Below, piece by piece: positions 1 through 5,714 of a DNA stretch of 5,714 nucleotides (the first letter of the stretch is position 1; each line of letters starts with the position of its first letter). The stretch is from a bacterium (GTDB lineage Bacteria; Pseudomonadota; Gammaproteobacteria; Burkholderiales; Methylophilaceae), in assembly GCA_027310505.1 (NCBI GenBank), contig DAIDAS010000197.1:1-5714 (forward strand), given 5' to 3'. Both the position numbers and the translations under genes were made by a program. The notes under the pieces were generated by a model. It was not told the DNA's origin. It ran no database searches and saw only the letters and a list, made by a program, of their open reading frames with translations.

Positions 1-80
1 TTAGGCGGTACGAAACCACTTAGGTGTGCTGAAGGCGTGATCGTCGAAGGCAGAGCCGTCGCTATGTACGAGTTCAGGCC

Positions 81-99
81 CTGAAGGTTAAGCCTTCAG
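81..99. terminator. Small hairpin downstream of the Cys/His-rich gene
   Basis: Perfect 7-bp inverted repeat CTGAAGG / CCTTCAG with a 5-nt loop, starting 3 nt beyond the stop codon of the minus-strand gene at 102-503. The position suits a transcription end. No T-run follows on either strand, so it is not a typical intrinsic terminator. The rest of 1-101 holds no start codon with a ribosome binding site. One frame on each strand stays open for 27-28 codons (plus strand to a TGA at 82-84; minus strand to a TAA at 1-3), which is too short to call as a gene. Confidence 0.25.
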
Positions 100-101
100 C
101 A

Positions 102-503
102 CTAGGCGAAGGTGGATCGAGGTGGGTGGTACAGTGGCGAAGGTAACGCGTCGGACATGCCGGCCAATGACGCAGCAACCTTGACCGCAACACCAAAAGC
201 GTCAATGGACAGAAGCTGCGGGGAAACTGCTTGAGTGGCACTCAGATAGCAGGAAAAGCATTTGTCGCAAGGCGATTTCTTGGACTGGGGTGCCTTGTCA
301 TGAGGGTGGTCACAGTCCACAGAATTGTTGACGCTGTGATGATTGCAATCATCGGATGCCTGAACGTGGGCGACATTCGCATGCATCTCGGTCGATTGGC
401 CATGCGATTGGCACGCAGGCATGACTACCGCCGCCACCCCTTGTAAGGGGAGGCAGATCAGTAACACTATTAGCGTAATCAGCCGGGTCAATTTGCAATA
501 CAT
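102..503 (-). CDS. Small secreted Cys/His-rich protein, CzcI/DUF2946-like
   Basis: Encodes 133 residues. The N-terminus is a signal peptide: Lys4 and Arg7, a hydrophobic core at about 8-20, and a likely cleavage site near the VAA at 23-25. The mature part has six cysteines (31, 53, 64, 79, 82, 85), three of them in a CxxCxxC cluster (CDKCFSC, 79-85), and seven histidines between 34 and 68, plus one at 126. The tail ends in PLYHPPRS, similar to the Pro-Pro-Arg endings of small proteins encoded beside heavy-metal RND efflux operons. This suggests a periplasmic protein that binds or senses a metal such as copper, zinc, cobalt or cadmium. The family assignment rests on layout and length, not on a database match. 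No efflux pump gene lies inside the window; it could lie to the left. The ribosome binding site is weak (GAGAG about 13 nt upstream of the ATG). Confidence 0.7.
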   Translation of the reverse strand: MYCKLTRLITLIVLLICLPLQGVAAVVMPACQSHGQSTEMHANVAHVQASDDCNHHSVNNSVDCDHPHDKAPQSKKSPCDKCFSCYLSATQAVSPQLLSIDAFGVAVKVAASLAGMSDALPSPLYHPPRSTFA

Positions 504-826
504 AATTTAATTATGCTCTCATCCATACAAATAATGCAAATGAAATTTTTGAAATCAAACTTTCGGTTTCACAATGTTCGGTAGCTAAAAAAATCTGCAT
601 CTGTAGAGTCTGTATATTCACTTAAGGTAAGAATAATCCGGTACGGTAAAGTCAGCGCCCCGCTAGTTTTGGCTTGATTGATGTACGCATTAACCATTAT
701 TTTAATGAACTTTTTTCACCAATCCGTGACTACCAGTAATGCCTTTCGCTAAAGACATAAGATCGACTGAAATTTTTCCGTTGCTCAGTGATATTTATTA
801 CACGGAATAGGATGCCATTAATCGGC
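504..826. other. AT-rich intergenic region, no gene recognised
   Basis: This is 323 bases between two minus-strand genes. Only short, unconvincing open frames are present, none with a ribosome binding site. No tRNA, CRISPR repeat or strong terminator hairpin could be seen. The left end should hold the promoter of the Cys/His-rich gene, and the right end the 3' untranslated region of the orphan gene. Base composition is visibly lower in GC than in the genes from 1579 onward. Confidence 0.5.
531..558 (-). promoter_or_regulatory. Candidate sigma-70-type promoter for the Cys/His-rich gene
   Basis: Read on the minus strand, TTGATT (558-553) is separated by 16 nt from CATTAT (536-531), which lies about 28 nt upstream of the ATG at 503. 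The -35 box matches four of six consensus bases (TTGACA) and the -10 box four of six (TATAAT). In AT-rich DNA such matches arise easily, so this is only a candidate. No operator-like dyad was seen overlapping it. Confidence 0.25.
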
Positions 827-1342
827 CTATAGTTTAAAAGTGAAAGTGAGCCAACTTTTATACATATCAGGTGTAAGTGAATTAACGTCCAGTTTATTCT
901 CACAACGCACCTCCCCTCTTTTTGCAAGAAATTCGGCTTGAGGGTAAAGAATTATCCATTGCCCCGTTGCTTTAGCGCGGGGTTGAGATTTGCTCTCTGG
1001 CGTAAATTCGCAAGAAGCCGAATCGATGTCATCGAACATTAAATTGTCCCACCTATTAATATCGAAACTTTCCTTATCTAATTGCATTTCAATCCTATTC
1101 AGGATCAGAAAAAACCTAGTTAACCATATGTGAGCCAACGCTTTCTGGCTCTTTATCATATCGAAATCATGAAAACCCACATCAAGATAAGTATTGAGCT
1201 TAAATACTGATGTGTTCTTGCTACGGAACTGGGATACGCTCGATACGAGCCATAGATTGTTTTTGCCGCGACCGCGCGCTCTGTAAGCTCCGATAACGGA
1301 TTGTCGAAGGGCTGCTTTGAGTGATGTTCTGGGTTTGCTCAT
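827..1342 (-). CDS. Orphan protein of unknown function in AT-rich DNA
   Basis: I do not recognise this 171-residue protein. The frame is open further upstream to a TTG at 1432. The ATG at 1342 is preferred because AGGGGG lies 6 nt before it, and the extra residues would run back into the palindrome. The N-terminus is strongly basic (four Arg and three Lys in residues 3-27, including RARGRGK), which could bind nucleic acid. Residues 28-80 alternate hydrophobic and polar positions, and a hydrophobic stretch near 72-82 (IWLTRFFLILN) looks like an amphipathic helix rather than a membrane span. The middle is acidic (about 87-115), and the C-terminus ends in aromatic and lysine residues. There is no signal peptide, so it is probably cytosolic. 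It stands alone: 323 bases to the next gene downstream and 236 bases to the one upstream. Its codons are AT-richer than those of the genes to the right, which hints at horizontal acquisition. It could be a phage- or island-borne accessory gene. Confidence 0.6.
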   Translation of the reverse strand: MSKPRTSLKAALRQSVIGAYRARGRGKNNLWLVSSVSQFRSKNTSVFKLNTYLDVGFHDFDMIKSQKALAHIWLTRFFLILNRIEMQLDKESFDINRWDNLMFDDIDSASCEFTPESKSQPRAKATGQWIILYPQAEFLAKRGEVRCENKLDVNSLTPDMYKSWLTFTFKL

Positions 1343-1348
1343 ACGACA

Positions 1349-1354
1349 CCCCCT
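1349..1354 (-). promoter_or_regulatory. Ribosome binding site fixing the start of the orphan gene
   Basis: AGGGGG on the minus strand, 6 nt upstream of the ATG at 1342. It decides between this start and the in-frame TTG at 1432, which lacks any purine-rich site at a suitable distance. Confidence 0.6.
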
Positions 1355-1429
1355 AAACATGCTACAAAATAAGAGCTTACGGCCGAAACCGCATGACTGT
1401 GAAACTATTAGTTCAAAAAGCATGAAAAT

Positions 1430-1466
1430 CAATACATTAGTTTCAATTATTTGAACTAATGTATTG
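1430..1466. repeat. Long near-perfect palindrome upstream of the orphan gene
   Basis: The left arm at 1430-1442 (CAATACATTAGTT) is the exact reverse complement of 1454-1466. Pairing continues inward (TCAA with TTGA) if one T is bulged, leaving only a 4-nt TTAT loop. The total stem is about 16 bp. It is centred about 105 bp upstream of the orphan gene's ATG. The arms are AT-rich and no clear U-tract follows, which fits a dimeric regulator operator better than an intrinsic terminator. It could also be a weak terminator for the TonB-like gene transcribed towards it. Confidence 0.65.
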
Positions 1467-1473
1467 AATTAAA

Positions 1474-1518
1474 TTAAGAAATTACATTGATATTTAAAAT
1501 AACGATATGATTTCTTAA
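1474..1518. repeat. Second, spaced AT-rich inverted repeat
   Basis: TTAAGAAAT at 1474-1482 is the exact reverse complement of ATTTCTTAA at 1510-1518, with 27 nt between the arms. It lies directly beside the larger palindrome, in DNA where only 25 of the 120 bases from 1431 to 1550 are G or C. A 9-bp match of A and T in such sequence may be chance. Confidence 0.3.
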
Positions 1519-1555
1519 ATTTTTCCTATCACAGGCTGCGTCATTTAATTAGCTA

Positions 1556-1572
1556 GGCGGACTCGAACGGCC
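1556..1572 (-). other. tRNA T-arm-like fragment, possible att remnant
   Basis: The minus strand reads GGCCG-TTCGAGT-CCGCC. It contains GTTCGAGTCC, a full match to the conserved T-loop GTTCGANTCC of tRNA genes. The flanking five-base arms pair at four of five positions; the exception is C against C at the second pair from the loop. No anticodon arm, D arm or acceptor stem can be built around it, so this is not an intact tRNA. It sits exactly where GC-rich coding sequence gives way to AT-rich sequence, 6 nt beyond the stop of the TonB-like gene. That is the pattern left when an element integrates at a tRNA 3' end, but a chance match cannot be excluded. Confidence 0.3.
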
Positions 1573-1578
1573 AAGGAT

Positions 1579-2448
1579 TTACCGGGCAGAGATTCCCTGA
1601 GCCCCGAAAAATTCCTGGATCATGAAATCCTCGAGCCCATCGTTGTCCTGCAAGCGCGCCGAAAGAACCACCACGCGGCCGAGGCGCTGGGATTCCCAGT
1701 TAAAATCTCCAGCGTAGTATCGTCGAATGATTTCGATCATCTTACGCACCACTGCGCGTTCTATATCCCCGCTCAAGCCTGCATCGACTTGATATACCTC
1801 GCGATGCGAATAGCTGTATTCGTTTTTCCAGCCCCTGAACGAGAATGTGGCGGCATGTGCATCCAAGTGACTGATCTGGAACACTCCGTTGGTGCCAGGC
1901 TGTTGCAGGTTGCGCTGGATATTTGCCATTCTGACTTCGTCTTCGGATGGCCTGCGCCCCTGTGAGGATGCCTCTTCATTTGATCCGCCCCCTCCAGCCA
2001 TGCGGCGCTTCTCCCTGACGGCATTGAGATACGAAATCATGTCGGGGAATTGGCCGGGGTCAAGCGTCGCCGGTTTTGGTGGCACAGGTGCCTGTTGCGT
2101 CATGGGCGGCGGCGTCACCATAGACTCTGGCCTGCTTGTGGCTATCACCTTCGGCATTGCAGTATTGGGAGGCGGTGGCAGATTGGTTTTCGGCCTATGC
2201 ACCGCAGGCGGGATAACCGGCGGAGGCAGTGCAAACTCCCTCGGGGATGCTGGGTCTGCCGGCTTGGGTGCGGTCCGCGGGCTCAACCGGACAGTTATCG
2301 GTTGGGGCTGTTCAACGGCAGGCAGATGCTGATTGAAGAAATCCTGGCGGCTCAACATGAACAGCATCAGGATGTGCAACAGCAATGATGCAATCACCGC
2401 AATGCTTGTATCGCGGCGAATCTGGATATTGATGTAAGCGTCGCTCAT
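1579..2448 (-). CDS. TonB-like proline-rich single-pass membrane protein
   Basis: Encodes 289 residues laid out like an energy transducer. A short cytosolic N-terminus is followed by one membrane helix at about 15-33, which carries a histidine (His25), as the TonB helix does. A periplasmic linker rich in proline runs from about 44 to 130 (PPPV, PPPP, TPPP and PKP motifs), then a Gly-rich turn at 151-156 and a C-terminal domain of about 100 residues (185-289). The C-terminal domain contains Trp207 and Trp251, a charged helix at 228-245 (RAVVRKMIEIIRRYY), and a strand-like RLGRVVVLSARL at 255-266. I do not see the YP motif or other clear signatures of the canonical TonB C-terminal domain, and no ExbB or ExbD gene is nearby. 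The protein probably spans the periplasm from the inner membrane, but its partner is unknown. The start has AGGA very close to the ATG, a non-ideal spacing. It is divergent from the HhH gene across 133 bp, in which no promoter could be identified with confidence. Confidence 0.75.
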   Translation of the reverse strand: MSDAYINIQIRRDTSIAVIASLLLHILMLFMLSRQDFFNQHLPAVEQPQPITVRLSPRTAPKPADPASPREFALPPPVIPPAVHRPKTNLPPPPNTAMPKVIATSRPESMVTPPPMTQQAPVPPKPATLDPGQFPDMISYLNAVREKRRMAGGGGSNEEASSQGRRPSEDEVRMANIQRNLQQPGTNGVFQISHLDAHAATFSFRGWKNEYSYSHREVYQVDAGLSGDIERAVVRKMIEIIRRYYAGDFNWESQRLGRVVVLSARLQDNDGLEDFMIQEFFGAQGISAR

Positions 2449-2581
2449 TTCCTGGCGGTGGCGGCGAATTCGCGCTCGGTAGACAGCTTATCTTGAGGAA
2501 TGGTAAAAAAACACGGTAGTTGGTTGAGGCTGCGTAATTGTAACTTATCGGTGAGATTTACCTGCATAGATCATCCAGAGC

Positions 2582-3277
2582 ATGGAGCCTGAACGTACAA
2601 AAGCAACCATTTACGCCCTGCTGGCGGACTTTGGCGGGAGCTATGCGTCGGCACTCGGCATCAAACTCGACGGCTTGCGCCCGGGGGAAGTCTACAAATG
2701 GTTTCTTGCCGCAGTATTGTATGGCGCACGCATTTCAGAAAATCTGGCGACGCGGACTTGGCACGAATTCGAGCGCCATGGCCTACTCACTCCTCAACGC
2801 ATCCTCGATGCCGGCCGGGATGAATTGGTGGGAATCCTCGACTGCGGTGGCTATACCCGTTACGACTACAAGACCGCCGCCAAGCTGCTCGAGATCAACC
2901 GCACCTTGCTAGCCAACTATGACGGCAACCTCAACGCCCTGCATTCTGCCGCGACAGATTCCACTGACCTGGAGCGGCGCATCATGGCTCTGGGCAAGGG
3001 TATCGGTCCAACGACCACGACCATTTTCCTGCGCGAACTGCGCGGGCGCTGGGAGAAATCCTTACCGCCACTTTCGCCACTGGCCGTTACGGCCGCCATC
3101 AATCTAGGCCTGATTGAGAATGGAACGCCAGCCCAAACCGCGCTCCCCCGCGTGCTGCAACTATGGCGGGATGCGGGCATGCCTGACAGCAGCTTTAGCG
3201 ATTTCGAAGCAACCCTGGTACGTCTTGGATTGCGCCAACGACGCCAGATCATGCCAAAAAGCATGCCACATGACTAA
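2582..3277 (+). CDS. HhH-type endonuclease III-related protein, probably non-catalytic
   Basis: Encodes 231 residues with the helical layout of the HhH-GPD DNA glycosylase superfamily. FLAAVLYGARISENLATRTW at 41-60 corresponds to the helix that carries LSAQ..D in endonuclease III. A helix with the LVGILDCGGY segment lies at 82-91, and a helix-hairpin-helix with LGKGIGPTTTTIFLREL lies at 137-153. In active endonuclease III the hairpin reads GVGRKTA with the catalytic lysine, followed by VDTHV with the catalytic aspartate. Here the lysine position is threonine, and the equivalent of VDTHV is about PLSPLAV (163-169) with no aspartate. No C-terminal four-cysteine iron-sulfur motif is present. It may therefore bind DNA, for instance a damaged or branched structure, without cutting glycosidic bonds. 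This remains inference from an alignment by eye. The start is the ATG at 2582, with only a weak purine run before it. The gene converges on msrQ with 20 bp between the stop codons. Confidence 0.75.
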   Translation: MEPERTKATIYALLADFGGSYASALGIKLDGLRPGEVYKWFLAAVLYGARISENLATRTWHEFERHGLLTPQRILDAGRDELVGILDCGGYTRYDYKTAAKLLEINRTLLANYDGNLNALHSAATDSTDLERRIMALGKGIGPTTTTIFLRELRGRWEKSLPPLSPLAVTAAINLGLIENGTPAQTALPRVLQLWRDAGMPDSSFSDFEATLVRLGLRQRRQIMPKSMPHD

Positions 3278-3297
3278 TGCATCACGTAAGAAAAAAA

Positions 3298-3969
3298 CTA
3301 CAACCCATTGATATTATTTGCCACGGCATGTTGGAGGTCGGTAGTTACGGCAACCGGAGCATCCGGCAATGTGCCGACCCTTGCCCTAGACCGCTTCTGA
3401 TGCGCAATTCGAATACCCAGCAAAAAGACCAATACCATCGCATAGAGCAACGGCTCACGAATATCCTTTTTCACCAGCCACCAATAATGCACGACAGCCA
3501 GCACGCCGATCAGGTAAATAGCGCGATGCAGTGTTTTCCAGTGATACCCTAGCCTTTTGATCATGGCATTGCTGGATGTGATTGCAAGCGGTATCAGCAG
3601 TAAAAACGCACTGAAACCGACCAGCACGTAAGGGTGTTTGACGATGTCTTTTGAGATGGCAATCCAATCAAACCATTGATCAAGGCCGGCATAGGCCAAT
3701 AAATGCAGACATGCGTAGAAAAAAGTGAAAAGGCCCAGCATGCGGCGGATCTGGATGGGCCAACTCACATTGGCCAGCAGCCGCAATGGCGTCATTGCCA
3801 GCGTCATGAGCAACATGACGAGCGTCCATGTACCAAGCGAGCGAATGACGAACTCGACTGGGTTGGCGCCCAAACCATTCGCGGAGGCCAGCCACAGCAA
3901 CCTCAGCAGCGGTATCAGCGCCAGAATAAATACGGTTATCTTTACTTTTTTAATCATATTTATAACCAT
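3298..3969 (-). CDS. msrQ: MsrQ, heme-binding membrane subunit of methionine sulfoxide reductase
   Basis: Encodes 223 residues of the MsrQ (YedZ) family, a ferric-reductase-like membrane protein. It draws electrons from the quinone pool or a flavin reductase and passes them through b-type heme to periplasmic MsrP. About six hydrophobic segments are visible (roughly 9-29, 44-66, 75-95, 113-131, 147-165, 172-189). The family's heme-ligand histidines are present: His89 in ACLHLL, His148 in KTLHRAIYL and His161 in VVHYWWL. The protein is of normal length for the family. A positively charged segment at 189-197 precedes a short, poorly conserved tail. The first ATG, 4 nt downstream of the msrP stop, has no obvious ribosome binding site. 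Translation is probably coupled to msrP, and a second ATG four codons later (3957) is an alternative start. Confidence 0.96.
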   Translation of the reverse strand: MVINMIKKVKITVFILALIPLLRLLWLASANGLGANPVEFVIRSLGTWTLVMLLMTLAMTPLRLLANVSWPIQIRRMLGLFTFFYACLHLLAYAGLDQWFDWIAISKDIVKHPYVLVGFSAFLLLIPLAITSSNAMIKRLGYHWKTLHRAIYLIGVLAVVHYWWLVKKDIREPLLYAMVLVFLLGIRIAHQKRSRARVGTLPDAPVAVTTDLQHAVANNINGL

Positions 3970-3973
3970 GATT

Positions 3974-4945
3974 TTAAAAGTATTTTCTTAGGTCCATCCC
4001 GGTATAAAGCTGCCCCACCTGCTCTGCATAACCATTAAACATGAGCGTTTTTCTGCGGCGAGCGAACAAACCATCTCCGATGCGACGCTCGGTGGCTTGC
4101 GACCAGCGCGGATGATCCACCGCAGGATTGACGTTGGAATAAAAGCCATATTCGCGCGAGTTGGCTTTCATCCATGCCGAAACGGGCATTTGCTCGGTAA
4201 AGCGGATTTTTACGATGGACTTGATTCCCTTGAAGCCATACTTCCACGGCACGACCAAGCGTACCGGCGCGCCATTCTGGTTGGGCAGCACCTCGCCATA
4301 CAGACCTACCGCCAGCAGCGTCAGTAGATGCATGGCTTCGTCCATACGCAAGCCCTCGGTATAGGGCCAGTCGAGTACAGCCAGATTCTGCCCAGGCATC
4401 ATCATCGGGTTATTGAGCGTGACAAATTCGACGAATTTTGCATTGCCGGTTGGCTCTGCCCACTTGATCAATTCTGCCAGAGGGAAACCTACCCAGGGAA
4501 TCACCATGGACCAGCCCTCCACACAACGCATGCGATAAATGCGCTCTTCCAGAGGGGCAAGACGAAGCAGCTCTTCAATGGTGATGGTTTTTGGTTTTTT
4601 GATCTGCCCCTCGATACTGACCGTCCAGGGATGGGGCTTTAAAAGCCCTGCGTTTGCTGCAGGGTCAGACTTGCCGGTGCCGAATTCATAGAAATTGTTG
4701 TAGGTGGTGACATCTTCATAGAGCGTCAACGTCTCTTCCTGGCCGTATGGAGTCTTGCCGAACCGTTCGATTTTTTGCCGGGTAATTTGCGCAGCATGGC
4801 TTGCTGAAGGCAACAGGCCACTCATTATGGCGGCGCCGGAAACCAATCCGAATCCGGCCGCCTTGAGGAAATCACGTCGCCCGTCGTATACCGTCCTGGG
4901 CGTAATCTCGGAAGACGGAATATGGGGGATTGTAGGTCTGGCCAT
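3974..4945 (-). CDS. msrP: MsrP, periplasmic molybdopterin methionine sulfoxide reductase
   Basis: Encodes 323 residues of the MsrP (YedY) family, which reduces methionine sulfoxide in periplasmic proteins, using molybdenum cofactor and electrons from MsrQ. A twin-arginine signal is clear: RRDFLKAAG at 23-31, a hydrophobic core, and likely cleavage after the ASHA at 48-51. The protein is thus folded with its cofactor before export. Family signatures include NNFYEFG (83-89), MRCVEGWSMVIPW (139-151) with Cys141 as the molybdenum ligand, and QNGAPVRLVVPWKYGFKG (223-240). The frame runs upstream to an ATG at 4993. The ATG at 4945 is preferred because AGGAG lies 7 nt before it and because it leaves a normal signal peptide length. 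Total length is close to the usual 320-335 residues. It is followed by msrQ after 4 nt and preceded by the tetratricopeptide gene, 84 nt upstream on the same strand. Confidence 0.97.
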   Translation of the reverse strand: MARPTIPHIPSSEITPRTVYDGRRDFLKAAGFGLVSGAAIMSGLLPSASHAAQITRQKIERFGKTPYGQEETLTLYEDVTTYNNFYEFGTGKSDPAANAGLLKPHPWTVSIEGQIKKPKTITIEELLRLAPLEERIYRMRCVEGWSMVIPWVGFPLAELIKWAEPTGNAKFVEFVTLNNPMMMPGQNLAVLDWPYTEGLRMDEAMHLLTLLAVGLYGEVLPNQNGAPVRLVVPWKYGFKGIKSIVKIRFTEQMPVSAWMKANSREYGFYSNVNPAVDHPRWSQATERRIGDGLFARRRKTLMFNGYAEQVGQLYTGMDLRKYF

Positions 4946-4952
4946 GGCAAAA

Positions 4953-4957
4953 CTCCT
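4953..4957 (-). promoter_or_regulatory. Ribosome binding site of msrP
   Basis: AGGAG on the minus strand, 7 nt upstream of the ATG at 4945. It supports this start over the in-frame ATG at 4993, which would add 16 residues ahead of the twin-arginine signal. Confidence 0.75.
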
Positions 4958-4969
4958 GTTCAAATGCGC

Positions 4970-4989
4970 TGCAGGCAGGTAGGCCTGCA
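4970..4989. repeat. Hairpin in the gap before msrP
   Basis: TGCAGGC at 4970-4976 pairs perfectly with GCCTGCA at 4983-4989 around a 6-nt loop. On the minus strand it lies 40 nt beyond the stop of the tetratricopeptide gene and 12 nt before the msrP ribosome binding site. No U-tract follows, so full termination is unlikely. It may be a partial terminator, a processing site that lowers msrP expression relative to the upstream gene, or a 5' end structure. Confidence 0.35.
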
Positions 4990-5029
4990 TCAAGGATGTT
5001 GCACCTTGGTCGTACCATTTGCAAAATCC

Positions 5030-5714
5030 TTACATTTTCAATCTGGCTCCGGTGTCCTCGATATCTTTGGCCAGCTCGTCTGCGCCGATTTTTCTGGCCA
5101 AATCCACACCGCGCTTGATCAGGCGACCCCCCTCTTCCGTTTTTCCCTGTGCATATTTCACACGGCCCTGCAGTTGATAGATGCTGGCCTCCCAGTAACC
5201 ATCGCCCGCCTGGATAACGACAGGCAGGGTATTGTTCATGACTTTCTCAGCCTCTCCATACTGTTTGGCCTCAAGGTAAATACGCCCGAGTTCCAGGTTC
5301 GCGTGGGCGAAATGATCCAGATCCCCGCTACGCTCCTCCAGCACCACCGCCTTGACCTGCTCAGCAATCGCCTGGTCATGATTGCCGTTCACGCCATATG
5401 CGGCGGCAAGATGGGCGTGGCTATCAGCGCGCTCGTTGTCGTTGGCGGCCAACTTGTAGCCTTGCTGGTAGGCATCTATTGCACCGGAAAAATCGCCGGA
5501 ATCCTGCAGCGATTCACCGATCAGATTAAGCGCGATCATTTCGTAACGCTTGTTGTGGTCCGTATGCGCGATCGAAAGGCTTTGCCGATACGCGGCAATC
5601 GCGTCAGGATAGGCCTTAACAGACTTGTACTGATTGCCGAGCAACGTCAAAGCGATCACATGCTCGAACGGCTTGTTTGACAACTTTTCGCTTGTTTGCA
5701 GCGCGGCAATAGCT
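5030..5714 (-). CDS. Tetratricopeptide-repeat protein, N-terminus outside the window
   Basis: 227 C-terminal residues are visible. The frame is open to the window edge, so the true start lies beyond 5714; a TTG at 5683 is unlikely to be the start because repeat-like sequence continues upstream of it. About five tetratricopeptide units can be traced in the visible part: roughly 20-50, 60-90, 99-127, 138-166 and 177-205. They carry the expected small and aromatic positions, as in LGNQY..AIAAYRQSL and LGRIYLEAKQYGEAEKV. Such helical repeats form a scaffold for protein partners. No enzymatic domain is seen in the visible part; an N-terminal domain or signal peptide may lie outside. The protein ends in a charged helix (DELAKDIEDTGARLKM). 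It lies upstream of msrPQ on the same strand and may share a transcript, though tetratricopeptide proteins are not known to be required for MsrPQ. Confidence 0.9.
   Translation of the reverse strand, partial: AIAALQTSEKLSNKPFEHVIALTLLGNQYKSVKAYPDAIAAYRQSLSIAHTDHNKRYEMIALNLIGESLQDSGDFSGAIDAYQQGYKLAANDNERADSHAHLAAAYGVNGNHDQAIAEQVKAVVLEERSGDLDHFAHANLELGRIYLEAKQYGEAEKVMNNTLPVVIQAGDGYWEASIYQLQGRVKYAQGKTEEGGRLIKRGVDLARKIGADELAKDIEDTGARLKM

Noticed and set aside
1..87. Open frames of 27-28 codons at the left edge, on the plus strand (to TGA at 82-84) and the minus strand (to TAA at 1-3).
   Set aside because: Neither has a start codon with a ribosome binding site inside the window, both are short enough to occur by chance, and they contradict each other. 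The plus frame could be the tail of a gene from the left, but this cannot be decided here.
2..1560. TAGGCGG at 2-8 and again at 1554-1560 as a possible pair of attachment-site repeats bounding an island.
   Set aside because: Only seven bases match exactly and the flanks diverge at once. Seven-base repeats are expected many times in a window of this length.
1889..2388. Long plus-strand open frames opposite the TonB-like gene.
   Set aside because: They are mirror frames of proline- and glycine-rich codons; the minus-strand frame has a membrane anchor, a proline spacer and a folded domain.
3278..3297. A possible bidirectional terminator between the convergent HhH and msrQ genes.
   Set aside because: The 20-bp gap has an A-run but no inverted repeat able to form a stable stem.
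1561..5672. Ten-base repeat CTCGAACGGC near 1562 and near 5663.
   Set aside because: The second copy is inside the tetratricopeptide coding frame and encodes part of a normal helix; no further similarity extends beyond the ten bases.
4922..5680. A 252-codon plus-strand open frame across the tetratricopeptide gene and the msrP leader.
   Set aside because: The minus strand encodes clear tetratricopeptide repeats and the msrP start; the plus frame shows no domain and no ribosome binding site.

Overview
This is a 5.7 kb piece of a Gram-negative, probably betaproteobacterial, chromosome. The evidence is a twin-arginine-exported MsrP with its membrane partner MsrQ, a TonB-like envelope protein, and moderately GC-rich coding sequence. 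The lineage is inferred from protein style, not from a marker gene.

Layout. Positions 1-101 hold no gene that can be called, only a short hairpin. A minus-strand gene at 102-503 encodes a small secreted Cys/His-rich protein resembling the CzcI/DUF2946 type of metal-associated peptide. An AT-rich stretch follows (about 504-1575). It carries one orphan minus-strand gene of unknown function (827-1342), a long near-perfect palindrome (1430-1466) and, at its right border, a 17-nt sequence resembling a tRNA T-arm (1556-1572). This combination would fit a small acquired segment, but no integrase or matching second att copy is visible. The GC-rich backbone then resumes. A minus-strand TonB-like, proline-rich, single-pass membrane protein (1579-2448) is divergent from a plus-strand helix-hairpin-helix protein related to endonuclease III that appears to lack the catalytic residues (2582-3277).

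The right part is a minus-strand cluster read from right to left: a tetratricopeptide-repeat protein cut by the window edge (5030-5714), msrP (3974-4945) and msrQ (3298-3969). MsrP and MsrQ together form the periplasmic methionine sulfoxide reductase. MsrQ is the heme-containing quinol-linked electron donor in the inner membrane, and MsrP is the molybdopterin enzyme that repairs oxidised methionines in envelope proteins. The 4-nt gap between the two genes indicates co-transcription.

The best understood genes are msrP and msrQ. The least explained parts are the orphan protein with its palindrome, the C-terminal domain of the TonB-like protein, and the apparently non-catalytic HhH protein. I did not find a clear new multi-gene system.
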